Of a stretch of 64,000 nt of DNA, positions 1 through 11,619 are shown piece by piece (the stretch's first letter is position 1; each line of letters opens with the position of its first letter). The position numbers and the translations under genes were made by a program. Location of the stretch: contig OW240913.1 of assembly GCA_933207985.1 (NCBI GenBank), positions 354,753,554 to 354,817,553 of the forward strand. Direction: 5' to 3'. The notes below the pieces were generated by a model that made no database searches, was not told the DNA's origin, and was given only the letters and a program-made list of their open reading frames with translations. This stretch comes from Pelobates cultripes (lineage: Eukaryota > Chordata > Amphibia > Anura > Pelobatidae).

Positions 1-512
1 GGATTGCTGAACTGCTTATGTAAGCCCCGTACTTTCATCATTACCATTGACATATATCCAAATAAGTAGTTCTTATAACACACAGCTCTTCCCTGGCAGT
101 TTATCTAGAATTGCTCAATGTCTGCAGACGTCATTCCCATGACAGATGAAGTGCAAATGTGTCCTACACTGCTTAAATTGTCCATTAGCTTTGATACAAA
201 TGTTGCACGCCACAAAAGAGATGGACCTGCACTGATATATTACTTTTTTTATGGAAATTAAAGTGAACCCCGTCATATGAATTCTTAGTACTGTATTAAT
301 AAAGGAAAATTCTGACTTATTATTAATAAATCTATGGTAGTTGTTCTTATGTAGCACTCTGCCTTAGAAAAGCATCTGTTGTTGCCTTGATAGTCCCTCA
401 TCATCTTAGCTTTTAAAAATAAATAAAGATTCATGGATTTTCCACTCACGCCAGTACTAGCTGATCGAAGTCTTAGTGGCCCTTTTTTATTTGTTGCCTA
501 GCACTGAAACCA
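1..512. other. AT-rich non-coding DNA, nothing recognised
   Basis: I see no exon, RNA gene or repeat end here. The short open frames lack splice context or family resemblance. By position it is probably an upstream intron of ism1, because the first recognisable ism1 exon begins at 10588 with a splice acceptor. Confidence 0.4.
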
Positions 513-982
513 TTAAAGGGACACTATTGTCACCAGAACTCTTTTAGCTTAATGAAGCAGTGATGAATAGATCATGTCCCTGCAGTTTCACTGCTCAATT
601 CTCTGTGATTTAGGAGTTAAACTGTTCATGCAGTCCTGCTCCCACCTCCCTGCATGTGACTTACACAGCCTTCCTAAACACTTCCTGTAAAGAGTCATCT
701 AATTATTGCAATTTCTTATTTCAAGCTCTGTTAATAGCTTGCTAGACCCTGCAGGAGCCTCCTGTATGTAATTATAGTTCAATTTACAGTGCAGGCGGTG
801 TCAGTCACAACCGGGAAAGGGGGGGAGGGGAGGGGTTTGCTAGGGCTGCATAAACAGAAACAAAAGTGTTTTAACTCCTAAATGGGAGTGAATTGTGCAG
901 TGAAACTTCAGAGGCCTGATCAAGACACAGAAACTGCTTCATTTATATTTAAGTTGTTTTGGTGACTATAGTGTCAATTTAA
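513..982. mobile_element. TTAA-flanked MITE, full length
   Basis: The element is bounded by TTAA at 513-516 and 979-982. Its ends are inverted: AGGGACACTATTGTCACCA at the left and, reading inward from the right, AATTGACACTATAGTCACCA. It has no coding capacity. The interior closely matches the outer element at 8531-9668. TTAA target duplication is typical of piggyBac and Kolobok DNA transposons; which of the two is inference. Confidence 0.8.
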
Positions 983-3047
983 GAAAGTAACCCCGAGTGC
1001 GTGGTTTCTTTCTTAAGGAAAACACTTCTCAGAGGCCAGAAATTTAGCCCAGGACTGCCACGTGAGACCTAAATAAAGACTACGAATGACAAGCAATCAG
1101 AGTTAGAACTTACAAAGTTACAAGGAACCTACAGTCATGAAAATAATAACTTTACTTACCTTTTTTCCAGTGCTCGGACTCCCTTGCTGCAGCCTCCGCT
1201 CCGCCTCCAGCATCCAAACTGACATAACCCAGTCTATTGCTTCTTATTGAGCAAACGCCGCACTCCTCCAATGAATGCTTCTCTAAGCATCCTTGGATGC
1301 CAAGACCAAATTTCACTGGGTAATGGAGGAAGAAGCGCCTTGGGGTAAATTTAACCCTGCAAAGTAAACTTTTAAATACCGACAAACTGCAATGCTTTCC
1401 GTTGAAGGGTTAAAATGACAGGAACACTCACAGGGTTATTACAATTTATATATCTCCAATATGTAATATTTTTACATACAGAACCTGCAGTGAGTTCAAT
1501 ACATGGATTCCACATTAGTAAATGGGATTTAGTCAGCAAAGTCATGGGGGACTCGGGGGGGAAATAACCTGGTAACAGGGAATCGTGGGATTTGGTATAC
1601 AAAGACAATTACTCTCTTACAGCTTATACTTAAAACTATTTAAAGTAATTTGGGAATTGACCTCCCCGATTCAGTAGATTGTCTCCAGCTTGCGTGCTAG
1701 TGAAAATTGTACCTGGCGGGTCAGACACGATGCAGCAGCTGACGAGTGTTTGATGAATTATCATGTTAATCTTTTTATTCAGTCACAGGTCAAGGATATT
1801 CCTCCATGTATCCTTATCTGCATTAAACCAAACTGCGCAGATTGAAACTAAGCAGGCGTTGACGTAAGCAGATAATCATTTTGTGTTAGGGTACCAGACA
1901 TCACAGCGTTTAAGTCTCCTCCAGAAGTGTAGCAGACTGTTCTGGCAGTAGAAGGGTTAGAATGACAGCAAATATTAGTGCATTGTCTTAAGAGCAGAGG
2001 AAAGCCAGCCTAATGCTATGGTTGTGCTTACTGTGTAACTGTACATTACTGTCTCTTTTGGAAATGTCATCGTTTTCATAAGGCTGCACAGGTCGCCCAG
2101 GGCCGAGCAGATAATTTTTACACTAAAGATGAGTAAATTAATTTGGCAGAGTTCCTTGTTGTATAGCCGTAAAGCTTTTCAGACCTCGCTTATCTATGTA
2201 GATTTTCTGTATGTTGGCTCAGGGATTTAGTCATTAAACATTAAATTATAAACAGTGTAAGCATTGCATGGAAAACCGAATGTAAAATTGCACGTAGGTG
2301 AAAAGTGTTAATGTAGAAAAAATCTCTGGCTTGAGTTAAAGCCACCACTCGGCTATAATAGGCACAATGTTGTAATTTGTTATTTTAAATTTACTAAAAT
2401 GTTTTATTTTTCACTGTAAAAACTAAAGACATGTATGAAGATGTGAAATGTGTGTTGCTTGTTTGATCAGATAATAAGTTAATAAATTATGTGCAGCCCT
2501 CCACCACACACATCATGGAGTCCTGCACAAACAACTGCAGCCTACACGCATTCTAAAAAAAGAATTAAAAGGATAAAATAGCAAAACAATTACAGGTTTA
2601 TTCCCTAAAATGAGAATTCAAAGGGAATTTCAAATTGAAGGCCAGTGTAGCTAAACTGAAAGTGTATCTGACTCAGATTTGATTGATTATAGTGTTAACC
2701 CAGTCAATAGACATACTGAGACAAAATAAGGACTAGTTTGTCTCTAGACAAATTCCTACCCCTGACACTTCTAGTCACAGGGCAGAGCGTCCGCCATCTA
2801 GAAGTGTCAATCATCCCCAGCCATCAGCGGTAATGGCTGCAGGGAATTGGTTCTGTCTATGGAGGATGCCAGGTTCAGGTAAGTAAATCTCACCTTTCCC
2901 GGCCACCAGACCACCAGCAGCGATGTCACGTCGGAGGTCTTTGCAAATTCTGCATACTAAGAATAAGACTGGCAATCTATGTTTCAGTGAAACTGGGAAA
3001 GCACTGTGTGTACAGGGATATAATTCTAGAATATCCTTGTGTAAAGG
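983..3047. other. Intron-like non-coding DNA with repeat remnants
   Basis: No exon recognised. A 12-bp inverted repeat (TGACACTTCTAG at 2763-2774, complement at 2798-2809) resembles the hairpins inside other MITEs of this window and may mark an old MITE. The stretch 1141-1385 has the look of a dispersed repeat but lacks clear ends. Confidence 0.35.
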
Positions 3048-3055
3048 GTATAGGG

Positions 3056-3191
3056 CAGGGGTAGGCAACCTTTGCCACTCCAGATGTTGTGGACTACATC
3101 CCCCATAATGCTCTTAGACCCATAATGCTGGCAAAGCATCATGGGAGGTGTAGTCCAAAACATCTGCAGTGCTGAAGGTTGCCTATGCCTG
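3056..3191. mobile_element. hAT-type foldback MITE with 8-bp target duplication
   Basis: A 136-bp element begins CAGGGGTAGGCAACCTTTG and ends with the near-complement GAAGGTTGCCTATGCCTG. It is flanked by exact 8-bp duplications GTATAGGG at 3048-3055 and 3192-3199. The interior folds back on itself (GGACTACATCCCCCATAATG against CATCATGGGAGGTGTAGTCC). An 8-bp duplication with CAGGG ends is typical of the hAT superfamily. Non-coding and recent enough to keep its duplication. Confidence 0.9.
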
Positions 3192-3199
3192 GTATAGGG

Positions 3200-5502
3200 T
3201 TAGCCTTGTGTAAAATTGATTAATGTTTTGTGCTTGATTAACATTTTCAGGGAGAGACGTGTCCTTTTGGGGCTGAAGATAAATGAGGTAAAAATCAATC
3301 TGCTGTAGTCATGAAGTCAGCCACATATTGGCAAGAGTGTGTGTATTCAGTCCTACATTATACATATATATAAATATTGGGTCATTTTCTTACATGAAGT
3401 GATCTGGTTGTCACATTTCCCTTGTTTGAACCCTGCAATGAAAACCACTGCCTTCCACTGAAAGGGCCTCTGGTTGCTCTCACTCTGACAGCCACTAAAA
3501 GGCGCTTCCGCTAAGATAGTGGAGTAAAACCTAGTTTTGCTGTGCATGAACACTCGCCTCCTAATGCTTTCCTATGGGAAATGATTAGATTGGCTGAGAT
3601 CATCGATCTCCATGATCTCAGCCACGAAGGCAGGACAGCAGCACGGAGAACATTCCTGCAAAGAAAGCAGGGGTAAGTAGTACTGCTCTTCCACTCCTTA
3701 CAGCGGAGGGCAGGCTACCTAAACTGCTAACAGGCACTATAGTGTTCCTTTAAGTTTGGCACGGGTCTTATATGCAATCAAATATTCCATCCTGGATAAA
3801 CTAGGAAAGTGACCAACAACAGCTGGTCTACCCCAGCAAGCTTAGCTAAACCATAACAGATAATGACCTGTTGGTTGTTTTTACATGTAAATAGGTTAAG
3901 GGGTCATGTGTGAAAGTGCAAGAATTAAATATCTGGCATTTGGTTATAATGTATTTCAGTGTGCTGGTTAAGCTACATATTTCTAAGTAGGCACTCCCTA
4001 ACCAAACGGCACACTGTCTGTGGTGTGTTGGGTACCTTACCTTGGGTCTCATGTGGATCTACATCATACATTATAAATTAACTAATATAATACGCATATG
4101 GTTATACTTATAAATTAGCTAGTACAGCGTACTTGAATGTTAAAAGGTTGTCCCACAGGCACTGAATGCGTATTAAAATGTTTTTTTTATATACAGAACA
4201 AAACGAATTCCATTCATCCACAGACCCCAAAATTATTTGCTATGTTTCTGCCTGAACAAAAGATTGCAGCGAACTGTGAGATAGGTACCGGGTTCTCAGA
4301 TCCGATTATTTGTGTGCGGCATACATGCATAGCTTTGTGTGTGTGTGTGTGTATACTATATGTTTTTAATATGATGGTGCTTAACTGTTAAATCTGTTTG
4401 AGCAGAAAAGTGGTTTTACTGAGAACCAAGATGTTTAGAACTCGGCATTTAAAGGTCCCTTTCTAAATACAGATGTTAGCAATTTAAATGTCTTGTTCTG
4501 AGTGCTATTTCCTACCTTTTTAAGTAATGCAAACTGTTATTTCAGTAATGCCTGTAATTTCTCTAATCAGGTCAGTTTATCGTGAATGGGGAATAGAGTG
4601 GTTTACTTATTAAAGTCATTGTGCTGTTCACATGTGCTCAGATCAGTCAGATATATATATATTAAAAAAAAATTGTGATAGTTAAAATGGTTGCAGGAAT
4701 TGAATTACACACACCCTGACAAAAGTATGTTTTCCTTTATATTTCAGGAGAGATTCCATTATTATTCTTTTGTGAAACTTTGCAATGCCCTCAGAGAATT
4801 ATTATAGTTTAAGTTAAATTGAAGGACAGTACGTATGTGCCGGTCAAAAAAAATCTTTCTCTTACGGGAAAAGAATTAGTAAGGCTTGTCTGCAAATGGC
4901 TGACTTTGAACCGTCTGACCTCCATGAGTGTAATAACTGACTTGGAAAACTTTCAAATTGGCTAATCATGAATAGTGAATCAATTGCGAAAGTCATATCC
5001 AGTTGGATACAATTATAAAGTTAGCCAACGTCTTATACATAGTAGCCAACTTTCTATAGGTACAGTGCAAACATACAGTATTTCCCCATGGTTCATTCTT
5101 AATCTATTCTATCATGTCACAAGTTTAAAAAGAACATAACGAAATTGAATTCTGTGTGATAATAAATAAAATAGCACATTGTTATTCCAATTAGAAAGGT
5201 AGTTCCCCAAAACATCACTCATAAAAAGAATCGTACTAACGTTTTAGAATTTAAAATTCACTCTTAACGCATTATTTAGGTTATTTGAGTGAATAATCCT
5301 CCTGATATCCCCTGCAAAATATAATCCTTAGGTACATTAAGAAAACAAAACACGTAATTTTCACTAAACTGAATGCTACCAAAGTAAAATCCAAATGGCA
5401 AAATTTAGGTTAAAACATTACTATAGCTGAGCCAATTTTTCCATTTTAATTTTAGTTTGCTGCCATTTATTAGTTATCAAATAAACCCCTTTGTGTATTT
5501 AT
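3200..5502. other. Intron-like non-coding DNA; MITE right end near 3753
   Basis: No exon seen. Around 3545-3753 there is the right part of a TTAA MITE: it ends GGCACTATAGTGTTCCTTTAA, with TTAA at 3750-3753, but the left end is lost. A short (GT)n tract lies near 4337-4352. The remainder is unassigned AT-rich sequence. Confidence 0.4.
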
Positions 5503-5509
5503 GTATATA

Positions 5510-5564
<55 letters not shown>

Positions 5565-5565
5565 T
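5503..5565. repeat. (TA)n microsatellite
   Basis: An almost pure alternating TA tract with occasional TG interruptions. The isoleucine/tyrosine-rich open frames across it are artefacts of the repeat. Confidence 0.9.
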
Positions 5566-6639
5566 TCTTAGCATATATACGGCAATGCCAATGACATAAC
5601 AACACATGGTCTCTGTGTAAGACATTGGCACTGTGTGGTTCGACAGTGAATAACGCGAACATGGTAGTAAATATTTCACAGTCTAGGTCTTTGCCTTTGT
5701 GTCTGACTTAAGGCTGATTAAAAGTCCATTCTTCCGCAGTATTCTTGGCTGAGTTCACTAGATCATTCATTGACGGGAAATGTTGCTTGCCCCACCTGTG
5801 CTGAGCAATTGACACCTTTTCAAAAACGTCTGCCCTATTAAGTAGCATTTGACAATCGTAGCTGCAAATTACTGCTGTAGACTGTTTAAGCAAACCTGAA
5901 AATGCACGGTTATAGACCATCTGTTACTTTTATAGTAAGGCACAAAGTCATTCTGGCAACCGCAATATTAAACATCTGTGCGGCATTGTCAGCCCATTGC
6001 CTGTCTTTACTCTCCGTATAATGAGACTGTATCTTTAACGTTTTAAAGTTTGGCATTAAACTTGGTACATTGTGCAGGACTTGTTATTCTTCTTTGCTCA
6101 ACATGTCCGAAAACAACATTTATGATAAACCAGCACGAACATGACATGTCAGGTTTTATTTTCTGTCTTTTATTTTGTTTTTGGTTTTTTTGCGAGGCTC
6201 TAAATTTCCACCCAATAGGTGTATATATATCTATAGTTATAAGAGTCTTAGAATTTTCACTGTGATTTTCACAGTGAGAAGCACGCAAACGCCTCTGGCG
6301 GCTGTCAATGAGACAGCCACTAGAGGCTTTAGAGGCTGGATTAACCTATTTCTCTAAAACTGCTATGTTTATAAAAAAAATGGGTTAACCCTAGCTGGAC
6401 CTGGCACCCAGACCACTTCATTAAGCTGAAGTGGTCTGGGTGCCTAGAGTGGTCCTTTAAGTGCACCCACACTTATTATATATCATTTTGTTCAGGAGAA
6501 ACAGGGCTTTAATTTATAATTAACTATTCATATATGGAACATAATTTATTATGAATAAAATAAAAAAAAGTGAGAAAATAAGATTTCTTTTTCAAATTTG
6601 TATTTCCGTCTGACATTTTAGCTGTTAATGTCATAATAC
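5566..6639. mobile_element. Non-coding DNA ending in a TTAA MITE with a perfect hairpin
   Basis: Mostly unassigned. From about 6280 to 6460 lies the right half of a TTAA-family MITE. Bases 6403-6420 (GGCACCCAGACCACTTCA) pair perfectly with 6427-6444 across a 6-base loop, and the element ends GTGGTCCTTTAA with TTAA at 6457-6460. A diverged copy of the same terminus is at 25400-25463. Confidence 0.55.
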
Positions 6640-7305
6640 TGTTAGGTTTTACTGCAAAAAAATGCACATATTTGTAATCAGCGATGTCTCACGAGTACAA
6701 CAGTACCCCTCATTAACAGGTTTTATGGTGTTTTGGAAAGTTACAGGGTCAAATAGAGAACGTTCTATTTTCAAATTGAAATTTGCCAGATTAGTAATGT
6801 TACCTTTGAGACGGTGTGGTAGCCCAGGAATGAGAATTACCCCCATAATGGCATACCATTTGAAAAAGTAGACAACCCAAGGTATTGAAAGTGGGGTATG
6901 TAGTCTTTTTTAGTAGCCACTTAGTCACAAACACTTGCCAAAGTTAGCGTTCATATTTGTTTTTGTGTGGAAAAAGAAAAAAACTAATATTTGGAAAGTG
7001 TTTGTGACTACGTGGTTACTAAGACTGGACATACCCCACTTGCAATACCTTGGGTTGTCTACTTTTGCAAATGGTATGCCATCATGGGGGTAATTCTCAT
7101 TCCTGGGCTACCATACGCTCTCGAAGGCAACATAGCCAATCTGGCAAATTTCAATGTCAAAAAAATGAAATGCAAGCCTTATATGCGACTCTCTAACTTT
7201 CCAAAACACCATAAAACCTGTACATGGGGGGGTACTGTTATTCTCGGGAGACTTCACTAAACACAAATATTAGTGTTTTAAAACAGTAAAACATATTACA
7301 ACAAT
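6640..7305. mobile_element. Large foldback repeat, about 300-bp arms
   Basis: Left arm about 6640-6945 is the reverse complement of right arm about 6990-7300. For example, GGTTTTATGGTGTTTTGG at 6719 pairs with 7201-7218, and AGTCACAAACACTT near 6923 pairs with 6996-7009. The arms are diverged with small indels. A third partial copy of the arm sequence is at about 7400-7505. No coding capacity; superfamily not recognised. Confidence 0.7.
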
Positions 7306-7539
7306 AATATAGTCCATAAAAGTGCCGTCCGTTTGTAAAGAATGCAAAAAACGTAATTTTTACTTAACATATCATCGTTGTAATACAAGTTATTATTTTG
7401 AAACACTAATATTTGAGTTCAGCGAAGCCCCCCGAGTAAAACAGTACCCCCTATGTACAGGTTTTATGGTGTCATGGAGAGTTACAGGGTCAAATATAGT
7501 GCTTGCCAATTAAATTCTCTGCACTTTCTCCCTGTGTTG

Positions 7540-8145
7540 TCAGGCATGTCAATCAAATTTTAATTAATCAAATCACATAATTATGTTAAAAGATTACTTA
7601 AATATACACGTAGAATTTTAATATATATGCATTTATAGGTATTTAAATTCTACGTGTATACTAATGTAATCTTTTATGTAATTATATGTATTTATCTATA
7701 TATATATATATTTGCGGTTATTTGTATTTTGTATATAGATAGATATATATAGAATGTGATTCTAAGTGTATTTTGTTACCAATATATATATATTAATAAC
7801 AAAATACAGTTAGAATGAAATTACATATGTATATATAATTTATACTAAATTTTGTTTCAATATTTTATTTATTTATTTTATTATTTTATTTATTTATTAT
7901 TGTAATTATACGTATATATATATATATATATATATAATATGTGTATATATCTATTATATATATAATATATATACATATTATATATATGTAACGTCATTCT
8001 AAGTGTATTTTAATACTAATATATGTACTTATATTAATATTAAAATACATTACGTATGACGTTACATATATATAATATGTATATATAAAATATATATACA
8101 TATATTATATATATATAAAAATACTTTTAATTTATTTTATAACAT
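7540..8145. repeat. AT-rich series of inverted repeats
   Basis: Several successive hairpins stand in very AT-rich DNA. TACACGTAGAATTTTAATA near 7600 pairs with the complement near 7645-7660. TTCTAAGTGTATTTTGTTA near 7760 pairs with AATAACAAAATACAGTTAGAA at about 7794-7814. TATGTAACGTCAT near 7985 pairs with ATGACGTTACATA near 8057-8069. The regular order suggests one element with modular hairpins, perhaps continuous with the flanking repeats. Confidence 0.6.
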
Positions 8146-8160
8146 GTTTAATTAATTTTT

Positions 8161-8430
8161 ACTTTCCCACCAGCAGGGGGACTGTCTGACTTTTCAGACA
8201 GTCCCCCTGCTGGCAGATCCATAGCCAGCTATAGGGGGCCATGTGATCGCTCTTTGAGAGCGATCACATGGCCCCCGGGGGCCTCACTTTCCGGAGGAGG
8301 GCTGTCTGGGCTGTCAGGCAGCCCTCCAGAAGAGGATCGTGGCAGAGGTAAGTACCTCCAATCGCCAGGGGCAGAAAGCTTTAAAGCCGGGACGGCAAAG
8401 AACACCGTAACGGCGTTAAGGGGTTAAGCA
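8161..8430. repeat. Two perfect 20-bp hairpins and a GC-rich repeat end
   Basis: Bases 8170-8189 pair perfectly with 8194-8213 (loop of 4). Bases 8234-8253 pair perfectly with 8257-8276 (loop of 3). A third imperfect stem (GGAGGGCTG against CAGCCCTCC) follows at about 8297-8330. The segment ends in CCGTAACGGCGTTAAGGGG near 8425, which looks like the end of a dispersed repeat. No open frame. Not a bacterial-style terminator; this is eukaryotic repeat DNA. Confidence 0.75.
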
Positions 8431-8530
8431 TTTATTCCACATACTGTAGTAATGTGGCAGTTTTTTGTTCAAAGATGTCGCCCCTTTTCTTGGACATTGT
8501 AAACTTTGAAGTTTTTGAGAAACATTACTG

Positions 8531-9668
8531 TTAAAGGGACACTGTAGTCACAAAAACAACTTTAGCTGAATTAAACAGTTTTGGTGTATAAATTGTGCCT
8601 CTGCAGTCTCACTGCTTAAATCTCTACCATTTAGGAGTTAAATCACTTTTTACAGCTCTAGCCACACCTTCCTGCATGTGACTTGCATAGCCTTCCTAAA
8701 CACTTCCTGTAAAGAGTCATCTAATGTTTACACTTCCTTTGTTGCAGACTCTATTTAATTCAGATTTTTTTTTTCATCTCCTGCTCTGTTAATATCTTGC
8801 TAGATCCTGGACGGGCCTCATGTATGGTATTAAAGTTTAATTTACAGAGCAGGAGATAAAAACTCAAAGAAAGTTACATCTGATTAAAAATGAAAAAAAA
8901 ATTTCCCATGCAGGCTGTGTCAGTCACAGCCAGGGGAGCTGTGGCTATGGCTGCATAAACAGAAACAAAAGTGATTTAACTGCTAAATGGCAGATAATTG
9001 AGCAGTGAAACTTCAGAGGCATGATTTATACACAAAAACTATTTCATTAAAGGGACACTATAGTCACCAAGTACAGCTTATTGAATTTGTTCTGGTGAGT
9101 AGAATCATTACCTTCGGGCTTTTTTTCTGTAACCACTGTCTTTTCAGAGAAAATGCAGTGTTTACATTACAGCCTAATGATAACTTCACTGGCCACTCCT
9201 CAGATGTTGTTAGAGATCCTTCCTGGGTCATGGCTGCCTAAAATGCATCCAAACATTCAGTATCTCCTCCCTCTGCATGCAGACACTGAACTTTCCTCAT
9301 AGAGATTAATTGATTCAATTCATCTCCGTAAGGAGATGCTGATTGGCCAGGGCTGTGTTTTTGAATCATGCTGGCTCTGCCCCTGATCTGCCTCTTTGTC
9401 AGTCTCAGCCAATCCCGTGGGCCAATCATCAGGCCACCACTTCTGATGATGTCAGCAGACTGCATGTTTTTTTGAGGCAAACAGCATGCAGATCTACAGC
9501 TTCAGACTTGAGTACAGTAAGATTTTGCTATATTTATGGAGGCATGAGGGACCCAGAGGGGCTAGATGGTGGTTTTAACACTATAGGGTCAGGAATACAT
9601 GTTGGTGTTCCCGACCCTATAGTGATCCTTTAAGCTAAAGTTTTTTGGTGACTATAATGTCCTTTTAA
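8531..9668. mobile_element. TTAA MITE interrupted by a second MITE
   Basis: The outer element starts with TTAA (8531-8534) then AGGGACACTGTAGTCAC, and ends at TTAA (9665-9668), reading AAGGACATTATAGTCACC inward. Its body 8535-9046 matches the element at 513-982. It is split at an internal TTAA by the element at 9047-9633; after that insertion the end GCTAAAGTTTTTTGGTGAC resumes exactly where expected. Confidence 0.85.
9047..9633. mobile_element. TTAA MITE nested inside another MITE
   Basis: TTAA at 9047-9050 and 9630-9633 flank a 579-bp element with ends AGGGACACTATAG and, from the right, AGGATCACTATAG. Removing the element and one TTAA restores the host sequence TTCATTAAGCTAAAG. A full-length inverted relative is at 57039-57599 and a truncated one at 39274-39417. 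The ORFs inside are chance frames. Confidence 0.85.
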
Positions 9669-10587
9669 CAGTTTGCCAAAACCACATCGCTGTTGAATGT
9701 CAAACTTTAAAATCTTTGATCTTTAAACATTTTCACATTCAGCGTCCTCAAAATCAGCAAGAGGAGTCTGAACAAGGCTATTTCTTCTTGCAGAAGAATG
9801 ATTAGAATCAATATTTGAAGAGAAGAGTAGAAATATGTTTTTAATAGTGGACACACTGTCCATTTAAAGGAATGAAAATTTCAGTTGCAGATTTATACAG
9901 GACACGGGGGATGCTTTTCTGTTCTGTGTATCTGAATTTTAAAGTTGTGGTTACTAGCAGGAGTATTAGAGTATGTGTTTTAATGTATCTGAATCATGTC
10001 TTTTGTTATTAAAGTTCATTTTTATTATTAAAGTTCAATTTACATGTCTTCTCTGAGAATGCTGGGAAATTCACTAAAATGTGAACTGTCATCAGTTTCA
10101 AATTATGGGCCAAAAAAAAGCCAAATTGAAAACTTAGATGGTGTGGCGAATTTCAGTGTTTGACTGTTGTGGCCTAAAATTCAAAATCAATTTTCAGGGT
10201 TATTCAATAAAATGTGCATAGTTAGGAATTCAAGGACAATTTAACATTTTAAGTCACAGCCAAACCAAAAACTATTTTGCCTAAAATGTGTGTTGAGTTT
10301 GCAAGAAAGATCCGATTTTGTACAAAACCACAAAACTAACCTTTTCATGTTTGCGGAATCTTTTGAATATAATTTTATTTTTATTGATTCATTTTCAGTG
10401 TTTTAGTTTTCTGCATTCGGACAGTGATCTCGGTGTACTTTACAGTACCATACATTGTGTTTGTTTGTTTGTTTGTTTACTCTGCAAATGCTAGGCCACA
10501 AAACTGTAGGGTCCATTTTTAAGAGCAGGTATATTACACCACAAATGAGCTTTCCTTTTCTTCCTTCCCTGCTCTGCAATTTCTCAG
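9669..10587. other. Intron end preceding the first visible ism1 exon
   Basis: AT-rich non-coding DNA with a (GTTT)n tract at about 10459-10478. It ends in a pyrimidine-rich acceptor, with the AG at 10586-10587 directly before the ism1 exon. Confidence 0.6.
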
Positions 10588-10852
10588 GTTACAATTGAGG
10601 TTGTTGACGGCCCTGACACAGAGCCGGAAAATGACATGCAAAAGGAGAATAAGCCCAGCTGGCCGGTTCCATCACCTGACTGGAGAAACTGGTGGCAGAG
10701 GGCATCAACTCTACCAAGGATAAATTATGGAGACCAAGATAACAAATATGACAGCACGACTGAGGACAGCAACTTCCTAAACCGTCTTGGCGGATGGAAT
10801 AGACAAGGGCCCAGTCACAGGACGTATGATGTAAAAGAACAAGCTGAGTACG
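10588..10852 (+). CDS. ism1: Isthmin-1, central coding exon
   Basis: This exon encodes 88 codons plus one base of the next ([16 protein letters not shown] at its start, then the conserved [18 protein letters not shown] stretch, ending in EQAEY). It matches the isthmin-1 segment just before the thrombospondin repeat. Isthmin-1 is a secreted protein reported to affect angiogenesis, metabolism and embryonic patterning. The exon follows a TTTCTCAG acceptor and is followed by GTATGT at 10853. The reading frame is fixed by the join to the next exon, where the leftover G plus AT gives Asp. The Met at 10636 is internal, not a start. About 125 N-terminal residues, including the signal peptide, are not visible in the window. 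Exon boundaries are read from splice consensus and frame. Confidence 0.93.
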
Positions 10853-11457
10853 GTATGTTCATGTTGCCCTGATCATTATATGGATCTTTATTTATTTTAT
10901 AGACTTAGACAAAAACGAATCATGAACTACGCGGCTCCTTGAAGGGCAAATACATGTACAATTTTATGGCAAAGAGGTGATACGGATGAACTATCAACAT
11001 GGAGACAAATAAAATATTTAATCATATTTGGCACTTTGATCAGAAGTTGTCTTGGTCCTTTGTGTCTCTGCTATTAGTTGGATAGTTTAATCAAGAACGA
11101 TGTATCAAAAATGATTTGCAGGCATTCAAAAGAATGATTTATTATTTTATTTAGCAAAGCAGTTCATGTTGGAAGTGATATGTATTTTGTGAAGGTGCAC
11201 CTCCTGGATTTTGTTTTCTTTTGCTTTTATTATTTTCTTTATATATTTGTGAGTGCACTGTCCTTGTTTGGATTCTGGTTTAGAATATTGTGAAAGAATG
11301 TGAGCATCAAACAGATATGTAGTAAGAAATAATATGTCATTGCAATATGATTCCGTATTGCAGTTAGACCCATGGTGTAAAAGTTAACCTGAGCACAAAT
11401 CGGTCACAAACTATGTTCTCCCAACTCATTTCCTGTAAACGTAGAGGATAGTGTAGA

Positions 11458-11615
11458 CCAGTGGTTCCCAAACCAATTGTCACACCCCCTACCAGTCCAG
11501 GATTTATGGATTACTCAGTTGTGTCTAATTTGTTTTTTTATTAAAAACAGTTTAGACAAACTTGGGCAATCCCTAAATCCTGGGTTGGGGAGAGGATTGA
11601 GGTGCTTAAAGTCTG
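11458..11615. mobile_element. Truncated hAT-type MITE
   Basis: It begins CCAGTGGTTCCCAAACC, a widespread hAT-type MITE terminus in vertebrates, and contains the internal inverted pieces CCAGTCCAGGATTTA and TAAATCCTGGGTTGGGG. The right terminal copy of the end is absent, so it is truncated or diverged. Family assignment is from remembered consensus. Confidence 0.55.
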
Positions 11616-11619
11616 GTAA

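Noticed and set aside
8170..8276. Rho-independent terminators
   Set aside because: The hairpins lack a following T run and the genome is eukaryotic.
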